From Ilumatobacter sp. (lineage in GTDB: Bacteria > Actinomycetota > Acidimicrobiia > Acidimicrobiales > Ilumatobacteraceae), in the NCBI GenBank assembly GCA_029263275.1, contig JAJCXU010000235.1, positions 1 through 5,998 on the forward strand: a DNA stretch of 5,998 nt. The letters are read 5' to 3'. Position numbers and translations under genes: made by a program. The notes beneath the pieces are model-generated. The model was not told the origin of the DNA. It did not search any database and was given only the letters and a program-made list of their open reading frames with translations. Of this stretch, positions 1 to 5,998 are shown in pieces. Position 1 is the first letter of the stretch, and each line of letters begins with the position of its first letter.

Positions 1-1806
1 GTCGACGACGGCAAGAGCACCCTGATCGGCCGACTCCTCTATGAGTCGCACATGGTGTTCGAAGACCACCTCGCCCAACTCGAAGTCGACTCGGCCAAGG
101 TCGGCACGCAGGGCGCCGATCTCGACTTCGCGCTGCTGCTCGACGGCCTGACCGCCGAGCGCGAGCAGGGCATCACCATCGATGTCGCCTACAGATTTTT
201 CTCGACCGAGAAGCGCAAGTTCATCGTGGCCGACACACCCGGACACGAGCAGTACACGCGCAACATGGTCACCGGTGCGTCGACCGCTGACGTCGCTGTG
301 CTGATGGTCGACGCACGCAAGGGCGTGCTGACCCAGACGCGCCGCCACAGCTATCTGGTGTCGTTGCTCGGCATCAAGAAGGTCGTCGTCGCCATCAACA
401 AGATGGACCTCGTCGAGTACTCCCAAGAGACCTACGACGCGATCATCGAGGAGTACACCGAATTCGCTCGCCAGATCAATCTGGACGACATCACGTATGT
501 TCCGGTGTCGGCGCTGAAGGGCGACAACATCGTCGAGCGCAGCGAACACACGCCGTGGTACGACGGCCCGACACTGATGTCGTATCTCGAAGACGTTCCG
601 GTCGACGACGACTTGACCGGCGGTCCGTTCCGGATGCCCGTCCAGTGGGTCAACCGGCCGAACCTCGACTTCCGCGGATTCTCTGGACGAATCGTCGGTG
701 GTTCGATCAAGCCCGGCGACCCGATCCGGGTGCTTCCTGCGGGCACGACGAGCTCGGTCGACCGCATCGTCACGATGGACGGCGATCTCGATATCGCCGT
801 TGCCGGACAGTCGGTCACGATCACGCTGACCGATGAGATCGACGCAAGCCGGGGCGACTTGATGTGTGCCGGCGACGCGCCTGCCGAAGTGGCCGACCAG
901 TTCGAAGCGCACGTCGTCTGGATGCACGAAAACGAGATGTTGCCCGGCCGGCCGTACCTGATGAAGGTCGGGACACGCACCGTGGGTCTGACGATTGCTC
1001 ATCCGAAGTATCGGGTCGACGTCAACTCACTCGAACACCTCGCTGCGAACACGCTCGAACTCAACGAGATCGGCGTCTGCAACCTCAGTCTCGATCGGCC
1101 CATCCCGTTCGATGCCTACGCCGACAACCGCGACACCGGCTCGTTCATCATCATCGACAAGCGCACGCAGAACACCGTGGGCGCGGGGATGTTGCACTTC
1201 GCACTGCGCCGGAGCCACAACATTCACTGGCAGGACGTCCGTGTCGACAAGGCGGCACGTGCCGAACAGAACAGTCATCAACCAGGCGTCGTCTGGTTCA
1301 CCGGTCTGTCGGGTTCGGGCAAGTCCACGATTGCGAACATCGTCGAGTCCAAGCTGCACACACTCGGCGTGCGCACGTACCTACTCGATGGTGACAACGT
1401 CCGCCACGGGCTCAACCGCGACCTCGGGTTCACCGACGCTGACCGAGTCGAGAACATTCGACGTATCGCTGAGGTGTCGGGCCTGATGGTCGACGCTGGC
1501 CTCGTGGTCTTGGTGTCGTTCATCTCGCCGTTCCGGGCGGAGCGTCGCCTGGCTCGGGAGCGAATGGAGGACGGTGAGTTCATCGAGGTGCACGTCGACA
1601 CGCCGCTCGACGTCGCTGAAGCGCGCGACCCGAAGGGTCTCTACGCAAAAGCGCGAGCTGGTGAGTTGAGCAACTTCACCGGCATCGATTCACCGTACGA
1701 AGCACCCGAGTCACCGGAGCTTCGTGTTGACACGGCGACGCAGTCGGCAGAGGAAGCAGCCGATCAAGTGATTGCGGCCCTCCGCGCCAACGGCACGATC
1801 AGCTGA
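1..1806 (+). CDS. cysNC: Bifunctional sulfate adenylyltransferase subunit 1 / adenylylsulfate kinase (CysNC), 5'-truncated by window edge
   Basis: The product is a cytoplasmic sulfate-assimilation enzyme. The CysN part is the GTPase subunit that drives ATP sulfurylase (with CysD) to make APS; the CysC part phosphorylates APS to PAPS. The frame is open from base 1, giving 601 residues in the window. The first residues, VDDGKST, are the end of the GTPase P-loop, so the true start lies upstream and roughly 10-25 residues are missing; the ATG at 52 is internal. Further GTPase motifs are GITID (57-61), DTPGHE (78-83), NKMD (133-136) and SAL (170-172), followed by EF-Tu-like beta-barrel domains. 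The kinase domain begins near residue 428, with Walker A GLSGSGKS (435-442), [12 protein letters not shown] (463-474), FISP (507-510, whose Ser corresponds to the E. coli CysC phosphoserine) and ARDPKGLY (541-548). All key residues are intact. cysD is expected immediately upstream. Fused CysNC is known in mycobacteria and other bacteria. The family call is firm. Confidence 0.97.
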   Translation, partial: VDDGKSTLIGRLLYESHMVFEDHLAQLEVDSAKVGTQGADLDFALLLDGLTAEREQGITIDVAYRFFSTEKRKFIVADTPGHEQYTRNMVTGASTADVAVLMVDARKGVLTQTRRHSYLVSLLGIKKVVVAINKMDLVEYSQETYDAIIEEYTEFARQINLDDITYVPVSALKGDNIVERSEHTPWYDGPTLMSYLEDVPVDDDLTGGPFRMPVQWVNRPNLDFRGFSGRIVGGSIKPGDPIRVLPAGTTSSVDRIVTMDGDLDIAVAGQSVTITLTDEIDASRGDLMCAGDAPAEVADQFEAHVVWMHENEMLPGRPYLMKVGTRTVGLTIAHPKYRVDVNSLEHLAANTLELNEIGVCNLSLDRPIPFDAYADNRDTGSFIIIDKRTQNTVGAGMLHFALRRSHNIHWQDVRVDKAARAEQNSHQPGVVWFTGLSGSGKSTIANIVESKLHTLGVRTYLLDGDNVRHGLNRDLGFTDADRVENIRRIAEVSGLMVDAGLVVLVSFISPFRAERRLARERMEDGEFIEVHVDTPLDVAEARDPKGLYAKARAGELSNFTGIDSPYEAPESPELRVDTATQSAEEAADQVIAALRANGTIS

Positions 1807-1827
1807 CTCACACCTGATCGTCTCTCA

Positions 1828-1894
1828 GTTTGTGTGGCGACTGCTGTAGACCGCTCCGCGGGACTCCCGACACAAACGACGTGGTGTCGGGGAG
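1828..1894. terminator. Probable convergent-gene terminator region with two competing hairpins
   Basis: The region lies between the cysNC stop and the stop of the minus-strand lipoprotein gene. Bases 1866-1873 (CCCGACAC) pair perfectly with 1884-1891 (GTGTCGGG) around a 10-nt loop, a strong GC-rich 8-bp stem. Separately, GTTTGTGT at 1828-1835 is the exact reverse complement of ACACAAAC at 1870-1877, which overlaps the first stem's left arm, so the two structures exclude each other. There is no T-run after the stem on either strand, so this is not a textbook intrinsic terminator. The terminator role is inferred from position and structure. Confidence 0.45.
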
Positions 1895-1896
1895 GG

Positions 1897-2697
1897 TCAG
1901 CTGGCTGGGCTGTCGGCGGCCAATTGGAGGACCTCGTCCTCGGGGAACGGGCCGATCCAACCGGTGATCGGCGTGCCATCGGCTGCAAACATCACCGCGG
2001 CGGGTTGCGATGAGATGCCGAGCGCCTGCCACGACTGGAACGATTCGTCCCACAACATCGTGAACGACTCGGTGCCGTAGTCAGCGACGAAGTCTTCGGC
2101 TTGGCTCAGGCTGTCTTGCGTACCCAGGCCGATCACTTCGACCTCTTGGAGATGATCACGAGCGAACTGCTCGACGTCGGGAGCTTCCCGACGGCAATAC
2201 GGTCAATGCGGCGCCCACAACCACAACAGCACCGGCCGATCGGCAGGGAACACATTGCGCAGGCTGACCTTCGTTTCGCGTCGGATGTCGTCAACCTGGA
2301 TGTCAGGCAAGACGTTGTCCTCGAAGTCGGATTCGGCTGCGAGTTCTGATGCGAGCAACCGACCACCGAGCACAGCTTCCGGTGCCACCGCGACGGGTGG
2401 GTCGGTCGCGACCGATGCCTCGTCGACCGGTGCTGCTGCGGAGTCGGACGGAACGCCGGCCTCGGAATCGGCCGGCGGCTCATCGCTAGTCGGCGCATCG
2501 GTCTCGACCGGAACACCAGCGGTGGTGTCGCCGCCGTCAGACTTGTCCGGCGTAAGCGCGGGTTCGTCGCTCGGCGCAGCGGTTGCTACGGGTTCGCCAG
2601 CGGTGTTTGGTGCGGCATCTTCCGCGGTCCCGCAGGCAGCGAGAACAATGCCGACGGCGGCGAGGGTGGCCGTAGCGCGTCGCGCGGAACTCAACAT
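1897..2697 (-). CDS. Secreted thioredoxin/TlpA-like lipoprotein with in-frame TGA at the redox motif (probable selenoprotein, UxxC)
   Basis: With TGA read as selenocysteine the product is 266 residues. The start chosen is ATG at 2697, which gives a lipoprotein signal peptide: a short n-region with Arg6-Arg7, a hydrophobic core, and lipobox LAAC with Cys22. In-frame GTG (2703), TTG (2700) and ATG (2748) are alternatives, and no clear Shine-Dalgarno helps decide. Residues 23 to about 109 are a low-complexity Ala/Pro/Thr/Ser/Asp/Glu linker without aromatics. Residues from about 125 form a thioredoxin-like domain: beta-strand VLLWLWAPH (156-164), Sec165-Pro-Tyr-Cys168, then RREAPDVEQFARDH, strand VEVIGLGT, and a cis-Pro motif SSQP (Pro232) followed by strand AAVMFAADG. 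This order matches TlpA/ResA-type thiol-disulfide oxidoreductases, where the motif is normally WCxxC. Apart from lipobox Cys22, residues 165 and 168 are the only possible redox pair. It probably acts as a membrane-anchored thiol reductase or isomerase outside the cytoplasm. The alternative is a Cys-to-TGA nonsense mutation or sequencing error. The gene is flanked by no obvious partner. Confidence 0.85.
2168..2196 (-). promoter_or_regulatory. Putative bacterial SECIS hairpin downstream of the TGA
   Basis: Counting the T of TGA as nucleotide 1 on the minus strand, nucleotides 13-20 (CGTCGGGA, positions 2193-2186) pair perfectly with 24-31 (TCCCGACG, 2182-2175), leaving an AGC loop (2185-2183) with G at nucleotide 22. 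If the last A-T pair is open, the stem is 7 bp with loop AAGCT. A lower TGC/GCA pairing (2196-2194 with 2170-2168) can extend it across a 4-nt bulge on one side. In E. coli fdhF the recognised apical-loop G residues are at nucleotides 22-23 from the UGA, so the geometry agrees. The element lies inside coding sequence, as bacterial SECIS elements do. SelB binding is inferred. Confidence 0.7.
2203..2205 (-). other. In-frame TGA, probable selenocysteine codon (Sec165)
   Basis: The TGA sits in the same frame as both flanking coding segments (2697 to 2206 and 2202 to 1897), so no frameshift is needed. It occupies the position of the N-terminal, nucleophilic Cys of the thioredoxin CxxC motif, giving His-[TGA]-Pro-Tyr-Cys. 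Sec replacing exactly this Cys is the usual pattern in known thioredoxin-fold selenoproteins. The downstream hairpin supports recoding. A TGC or TGT changed to TGA by mutation or error remains possible. Confidence 0.78.
2371..2631 (-). other. Region encoding a low-complexity, acidic Pro/Ala/Thr/Ser linker
   Basis: This encodes residues 23 to about 109 of the lipoprotein, between the lipobox Cys and the thioredoxin-like domain. It has no aromatic residue, no Arg and a single Lys (52), with many Asp, Glu, Pro, Ala, Thr and Ser. The composition indicates a disordered spacer that would hold the catalytic domain away from the membrane, across a thick envelope. No exact tandem repeat is visible. 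Confidence 0.7.
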
Positions 2698-2808
2698 CAA
2701 CACATTGTGGCAAAGCGTGTTCCGGTTGTCCTGTCGGACGGGTCTCAATGATTGCGGGACGTTCCGGATTCATCCCGAGGTGAAACGGACAGCGGTACCG
2801 TTGCGTCG
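2698..2808. promoter_or_regulatory. Divergent intergenic region, promoters expected
   Basis: These 111 bp separate the divergent starts of the lipoprotein gene (minus) and the TrmL gene (plus), so promoters for both should lie here. I find no convincing -35/-10 pair on either strand. An 8-bp palindrome CGGTACCG lies at 2793-2800, just before the TrmL start; its meaning is unknown and it may be chance. The region contains no supported coding sequence. Confidence 0.4.
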
Positions 2809-3330
2809 GTGCACATCGTGTTGGTCAACCCTCAGATCGCGCCGAACACGGGCAACTTGATCAGGCTGTGTGCCAACACCGGCAATGAATTGCATCTCGT
2901 CGAACCGCTTGGTTTCCGGCTGGACGACTCGTTGTTGAAACGCGGCGGCCTCGACTATCACGAGCGCACCCGCATGACGGTCCATCCCGACCTGGCCAGC
3001 GTGCGCGCCGCGCTGCCTGGCCGGTGGTTCGCCTTCTCGACGCACTCGACGCGCCGGTACACCGACGTCGACTATCGATCTGACGATGTGCTCGTGTTCG
3101 GGTGCGAGGGCTCCGGTCTCGATGATGATGTGAGCGCGGAGTTCGACCCGATGCACTCGCTCACCATTCCGCTGCGGCCGAACAATCGCAGCCTCAATCT
3201 CGCCAACGCCGTCTCAGTTGTCGTGTTCGAGGCGTGGCGTCAGACCGATTTTGACGGGGCCGCCGAGAAGGACGAGCGGGTCGAAGGCCTCACCGGTGAA
3301 CTCCTCGATGGGACGCCATTCGATCGCTGA
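2809..3330 (+). CDS. trmL: tRNA (cytidine/uridine(34)-2'-O)-methyltransferase, TrmL family (SPOUT)
   Basis: The product (173 residues) is a SPOUT-fold methyltransferase expected to add a 2'-O-methyl group to the tRNA wobble nucleotide 34 using S-adenosylmethionine. The GTG at 2809 is chosen because the protein then begins MHIVLVNPQIAPNTGN, the usual TrmL N-terminus; a TTG at 2752 would add 19 unrelated residues. Visible motifs are the N-terminal NPQIAPNTGNLIRLCANTG (7-25), LDYHE (48-52), FGCEGSGL (97-104) in the first knot loop where most family members have FGPExxGL, and the C-terminal knot IPLRPNNRSLNLANAV (120-135) followed by EAWRQ (141-145). E. coli TrmL has 157 residues; here there is a short charged C-terminal tail. 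No clear Shine-Dalgarno precedes the start. The gene stands alone on the plus strand. The family is certain; the exact tRNA target is by homology. Confidence 0.93.
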   Translation: MHIVLVNPQIAPNTGNLIRLCANTGNELHLVEPLGFRLDDSLLKRGGLDYHERTRMTVHPDLASVRAALPGRWFAFSTHSTRRYTDVDYRSDDVLVFGCEGSGLDDDVSAEFDPMHSLTIPLRPNNRSLNLANAVSVVVFEAWRQTDFDGAAEKDERVEGLTGELLDGTPFDR

Positions 3331-3332
3331 CG

Positions 3333-3350
3333 CGTTCGGCTCAAGCCGCG
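3333..3350. terminator. Possible short bidirectional terminator hairpin
   Basis: In the 24-bp gap between the convergent stops of the TrmL and SDR genes, CGGC (3337-3340) pairs with GCCG (3345-3348) around a TCAA loop, and CG at 3333-3334 can extend it with 3349-3350 past a TT bulge. The stem is small and has no T-run, so this is a weak call based mainly on position. Confidence 0.25.
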
Positions 3351-3354
3351 GAGA

Positions 3355-4203
3355 TCAGGCGAAACCGGGATTCACCACCGGGTTGACGCCGTTGACGATC
3401 TGCTCCGCCCGCTCAGTGACGCCGGCTTTCGGTTCGTCGTGCGTGAGGATCCAGAAGCGGTCGTTGCGCACCGCGTCGACAACGTGCTTGCCGACGACCT
3501 CGGTGCTGATGCCGCCAGCAACCATCGCCTCGAGCATGTCCTGCATGCCGCCGCCTTCTGGCCGTTCTGGCAGCGTCGAGCGCACATCGTCGGGCATGTT
3601 GCCATCGCTGGTGGCAATGCCGGTCGCGACGAAGGCCGGGCACAACACGGAGACACCCACGGAGCTCTGCATCATCTGCATCTCCTTGCTGAGGGTTTCC
3701 GACAGCGCAACGACGCCATACTTCGAGATGTTGTAGGGCCCCATCATGGGCGCCGAGCCCAAGCCGGCCATCGAGGCGGTGTTCACGATGTGGCACTGCT
3801 CGCCGTGCTCGATCATCGCGGGGAGAAACACCTTGCACCCGTAGATCACTCCCCACAGGTTGATGTCGATGGTCCACCGCCAGGCCTCGAGGTTGTCAGG
3901 GTCGGCTACGGGCCCACCCGCGCCGACGCCGGCGTTGTTGCAGAGCACATGAACGTTGCCGAAGCGCTCCCGAGCCGCGCGGTCGAGGTCGACGATCTGA
4001 TGGTGTTCACGCACGTCGATCTCGCGTGCCAAGACCTGGTAACCGGCGTCGCTGAGTTCGGCTTCTGCCTGATCGAGCGCCGGGCGTTCCACATCGGCGA
4101 GCACGAGGTTCATGCCAGCTGCGCCGAACTGCTTGGCCAACTCCAGGCCGATGCCGCTCGCCGCGCCCGTGATCACTGCCGTCTTGCCCGAGAAGTCGTC
4201 CAT
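3355..4203 (-). CDS. SDR-family NAD(P)-dependent oxidoreductase
   Basis: The product (282 residues from ATG 4203) is a classical short-chain dehydrogenase/reductase, soluble, interconverting a hydroxyl and a keto group. Motifs are the cofactor-binding TGAASGIG (12-19), Asp37 at the end of the second strand (LVLADVE), which favours NAD(H), Asp63 for the adenine ring, NNAG (89-92), and the catalytic tetrad Asn115, Ser144, Tyr157 and Lys161 (YNISK). All are intact. The C-terminus is about 30 residues longer than a minimal 250-residue SDR. The start at 4203 is preferred because MDDFSGKTAVITG is the normal SDR beginning; ATG 4242 would add 13 mostly basic and polar residues, and neither start has a strong Shine-Dalgarno. 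It is the last gene of a minus-strand cluster, 100 bp after the CoA-transferase stop (61 bp if the upstream start is used). The substrate cannot be named from sequence. Confidence 0.93.
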   Translation of the reverse strand: MDDFSGKTAVITGAASGIGLELAKQFGAAGMNLVLADVERPALDQAEAELSDAGYQVLAREIDVREHHQIVDLDRAARERFGNVHVLCNNAGVGAGGPVADPDNLEAWRWTIDINLWGVIYGCKVFLPAMIEHGEQCHIVNTASMAGLGSAPMMGPYNISKYGVVALSETLSKEMQMMQSSVGVSVLCPAFVATGIATSDGNMPDDVRSTLPERPEGGGMQDMLEAMVAGGISTEVVGKHVVDAVRNDRFWILTHDEPKAGVTERAEQIVNGVNPVVNPGFA

Positions 4204-4303
4204 GCCGATCGGTTTACTCGCCTTGGTTCGCCGGCTCGTCATCGGTATGCGTCATCGTGACTGACGACCACGCTCGGGAGTCGTTGCTGGAGGCCGCGGG
4301 ACG

Positions 4304-5500
4304 TCAGCCGTTGTTGAGTGTGGCGATGTCGTCGCGGCTCCAACCAACCTCGGCGAGGACCTCGGCGGTGTGTTCGCCGAGGCGTGGCGCATGGCGGGTG
4401 GGCAGGCCCTGATCGTCGCCGCGACTCGCGAACCGAATCGGGTCACGGGTGACTCGATACGGACCCTCCGTCGGGTGGGTGTCTTCATGGAGCAGATCGA
4501 CGGCAGCGAAGTGTGGGTCGTCGGCAATGTGTTCGAGCGACATCACTGCAGCAGCGGGAATCGAATGTGCATCGCAGAGGTCGAGGAGCTCAGCGGTGGA
4601 GAAGCCAGCGACGAGGTCGTCGAGCATGCCGTACAACGTGTCGGAGTTGGTGACGCGCGATCGCTGGTCGGCGAACCGGACGTCGTCGATCAGTTCGGGT
4701 CGGTCGACGAAGCCGAAGAAGTCGCGCCAGTTCTGAGTGCTGTAGGGGAGGATGACCACCCAGCCATCGCTGGTTCGGCGTGGGCGTCGGTTCGGCGTCG
4801 TCACGCGGGCGTAGCTGAACGGTCCAATCGGTGGCTCGAAGGTCAGTCCACCCAGGTGCTCGACGAGGTTGAACGACGCCATCACTTCCGCCATCGGGAT
4901 CTCGATCGAGTCGCCCTCGCCGGTCATGGCGTGTCGATACAGCGCCGCGGTGATGGCGGGAACGATGTGTAGACCGCACACCTTGTCGGCGATGATCGAC
5001 GGCATCAGCTGTGGTTCGCCGCCCGAGAAGGTGAAGAGATCGCTCACACCCGAGGCAGCCTGGATGACGTCGTCGTACGCGGCCTTGTCGGCGCTGGGCC
5101 CGTTGCTGCCGTACCCGTTCGCGACGCAGTAGATGACGTCGGGACGGATCGAACGGACGCCCGCATCATCGAGGCCGAGACGTTCGAGCGCTGACCGCCG
5201 CATCGTCGTGACGAACACATCTGCGGTCGCGATGAGGTCGTGGATCGCACGCAGACCGGCGTCGGTCTTGAGGTCGAGAACAACGCTGCGTTTGTTGCGA
5301 TTCATGCTGATGGCGAATGCGCTCATCCCGGGGCTGCGTGCTGGCTCGTAGTGCCGCAGGATGTCGCCACCCGGGTTCTCGACACGAATGACGTCGGCGC
5401 CGAGGTCACCGAGCATGCGCGTCGCGAGCGGGCCCATCACCACCGAGGTGAGGTCGAGGACCCGGACGCCGTCGAGTGGGCCGAGTGGTCGTTCGCTCAT
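4304..5500 (-). CDS. CaiB/BaiF (family III) CoA-transferase
   Basis: The product (398 residues, normal for the family) would move coenzyme A between carboxylic acids, in the manner of formyl-CoA transferase, BaiF or alpha-methylacyl-CoA racemase. The N-terminus PLDGVRVLDLTSVVMGPLAT (residues 8-27), then LGDLGADVIRVENPGGD (30-46), NRNKRSVVLDLK (67-78) and GYGSNGP (129-135) are hallmark segments. The catalytic Asp, which forms the aspartyl-CoA anhydride intermediate, is Asp143 in AYDDVIQAASG (141-151). The C-terminal part carries a family-typical DDPHF segment and ends with a typical LGEHTAEVLAEVGWS stretch. The ATG at 5500 follows the Rid gene stop by 42 bp, which suggests co-transcription, and the SDR gene follows downstream. 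Donor and acceptor acids are unknown; an acyl-CoA racemase role is also possible within this superfamily. Confidence 0.93.
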   Translation of the reverse strand: MSERPLGPLDGVRVLDLTSVVMGPLATRMLGDLGADVIRVENPGGDILRHYEPARSPGMSAFAISMNRNKRSVVLDLKTDAGLRAIHDLIATADVFVTTMRRSALERLGLDDAGVRSIRPDVIYCVANGYGSNGPSADKAAYDDVIQAASGVSDLFTFSGGEPQLMPSIIADKVCGLHIVPAITAALYRHAMTGEGDSIEIPMAEVMASFNLVEHLGGLTFEPPIGPFSYARVTTPNRRPRRTSDGWVVILPYSTQNWRDFFGFVDRPELIDDVRFADQRSRVTNSDTLYGMLDDLVAGFSTAELLDLCDAHSIPAAAVMSLEHIADDPHFAAVDLLHEDTHPTEGPYRVTRDPIRFASRGDDQGLPTRHAPRLGEHTAEVLAEVGWSRDDIATLNNG

Positions 5501-5542
5501 GACGTCAGCCCAGGGGTCGGCCGTGCCGTGGTGTGGCCATGA

Positions 5543-5944
5543 TCAAGCAGGGAGAACGGCAACGGCTTCGATCTCGATCAGCGATTCGTCCAGGAACAGC
5601 GATTGCACTCCCACGAGCGTGATGGGCACCAGTGCAATCGGGTTGACCTTCGCAGCGGCGCCGAGGCCCTGGAACAGTTCGCCTTGCATTGCCGCGGTCC
5701 ACGCCACGACGTAGATCGTGAGCTTGGCGAGATCGTCGACTGAGCCGCCGACGCCGACGAGGGCATCGATGATGTTGCGCATCGCCTGATCCGTCTGTGC
5801 GGCGAGGCCGTCGGGATGGTTGCCCTCGGCGTCGGTCCCGATCTGACCGGACAGGTGCACGACGCGGCCGGGCGACGCGATCGACGCGTGGGAAAAGCCT
5901 TGCGGTGCGGGCAGGCGATCGGAATTCCGGAGCTCGATGGACAT
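5543..5944 (-). CDS. Rid-family (YjgF/YER057c/UK114) protein lacking the catalytic Arg
   Basis: The product is 133 residues, the usual size for the family, which forms trimers with active sites between subunits. Visible features are the N-terminal strand region VVHLSGQIGTDAEG (28-41), QTDQAMRNIIDAL (50-62), the GGSVDDLAKLTIYVV segment (66-80) and the C-terminal strand LIEIEAVAVLP (122-132). Archetypal RidA enamine/imine deaminases carry a P-x-R motif with a catalytic Arg; the equivalent here is Pro107-Ile-Thr109, followed by LVGVQSL. The protein is therefore probably not a canonical RidA deaminase but belongs to one of the other Rid subgroups, whose functions are mostly unknown. It is the first gene of the minus-strand cluster, 42 bp ahead of the CoA-transferase gene, so it may act on an intermediate of the same pathway. 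The ATG at 5944 is the natural start; no strong Shine-Dalgarno is visible. Confidence 0.9.
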   Translation of the reverse strand: MSIELRNSDRLPAPQGFSHASIASPGRVVHLSGQIGTDAEGNHPDGLAAQTDQAMRNIIDALVGVGGSVDDLAKLTIYVVAWTAAMQGELFQGLGAAAKVNPIALVPITLVGVQSLFLDESLIEIEAVAVLPA

Positions 5945-5998
5945 GAAGGCAGAGTACGCCCACGGGTCAGGTCAACGATCAGCCGAGTCACAGCCGGG

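Noticed and set aside
864..1486. Plus-strand open frames in other frames within cysNC
   Set aside because: They are Arg/Ser/Thr-rich translations typical of out-of-frame high-GC DNA, overlapping an intact enzyme.
1897..2748. Frameshifted or split gene explanation for the two minus-strand lipoprotein pieces
   Set aside because: Both pieces are in the same reading frame and separated only by the single TGA, so no indel is involved. A simple nonsense mutation cannot be excluded, but the placement at the redox Cys and the hairpin favour recoding.
2255..2860. 201-residue plus-strand open frame rich in Ser/Ala/Thr
   Set aside because: It is the antisense shadow of the lipoprotein's low-complexity linker and overlaps the TrmL start; it has no recognisable domain.
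3439..4260. 273-residue plus-strand open frame antisense to the SDR gene
   Set aside because: The opposite strand encodes a complete SDR with all catalytic motifs; the plus-strand translation shows no known fold and reflects high-GC codon bias.
4370..4972. 200-residue plus-strand open frame
   Set aside because: It is antisense to the well-supported CoA-transferase and has no family features.
5945..5998. Promoter upstream of the Rid-family gene (a TTGACC on the minus strand)
   Set aside because: The best -10-like hexamer, TACTCT, is only 13 bp away, too short a spacing for a standard sigma-70 promoter, so no site is claimed.
1..5998. CRISPR arrays, tRNA/rRNA genes, insertion sequences, attachment sites
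   Set aside because: No regularly spaced repeats, no transposase or integrase motifs, and no tRNA-like cloverleaf were seen; the window is almost fully covered by coding sequence.

Overview
This window is about 6 kb of high-GC, gene-dense bacterial DNA. Codon use (strong G/C at third positions), the fused CysN-CysC sulfate-activation enzyme and the family mix (type III CoA-transferase, SDR dehydrogenase, Rid-family protein) suggest an actinobacterium, possibly of the Acidimicrobiia type. That placement is inference; no rRNA or other marker gene is present.

Layout. Positions 1-1806 (+) hold the 3' part of a fused sulfate adenylyltransferase subunit 1 / APS kinase (cysNC), whose N-terminus lies off the left edge. 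A 90-bp convergent gap (1807-1896) contains inverted repeats and probably works as a terminator. Positions 1897-2697 (-) encode a secreted lipoprotein with a long disordered linker and a C-terminal thioredoxin/TlpA-like domain. A 111-bp divergent gap separates it from a TrmL-type tRNA 2'-O-methyltransferase (2809-3330, +). That gene converges, with a 24-bp gap, on a three-gene minus-strand cluster transcribed in the order Rid-family protein (5944-5543), CaiB/BaiF CoA-transferase (5500-4304) and SDR oxidoreductase (4203-3355).

Main discovery. The thioredoxin-like lipoprotein is interrupted by one in-frame TGA (2205-2203) exactly where the first cysteine of the CxxC redox motif should be, giving W-A-P-H-[TGA]-P-Y-C. 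The frame stays open after the TGA for 101 more codons and carries the rest of the fold, including a cis-Pro motif. Immediately downstream is a perfect 8-bp hairpin whose apical-loop G is nucleotide 22 counted from the T of the TGA, which matches the geometry of a bacterial SECIS element. The simplest reading is an extracytoplasmic UxxC thioredoxin-like selenoprotein that ordinary gene calling would split into a truncated lipoprotein and an orphan fragment.

How the genes work together. cysNC belongs to sulfate assimilation (APS to PAPS) and probably has cysD just upstream, off the window. The minus-strand cluster looks like a small catabolic operon acting on CoA thioesters and a hydroxy/keto substrate, but the substrate cannot be read from the sequence. 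TrmL is an independent tRNA-modification gene. The selenoprotein has no obvious operon partner here, and its Sec-insertion genes (selA, selB, selC, selD) would have to be elsewhere in the genome.
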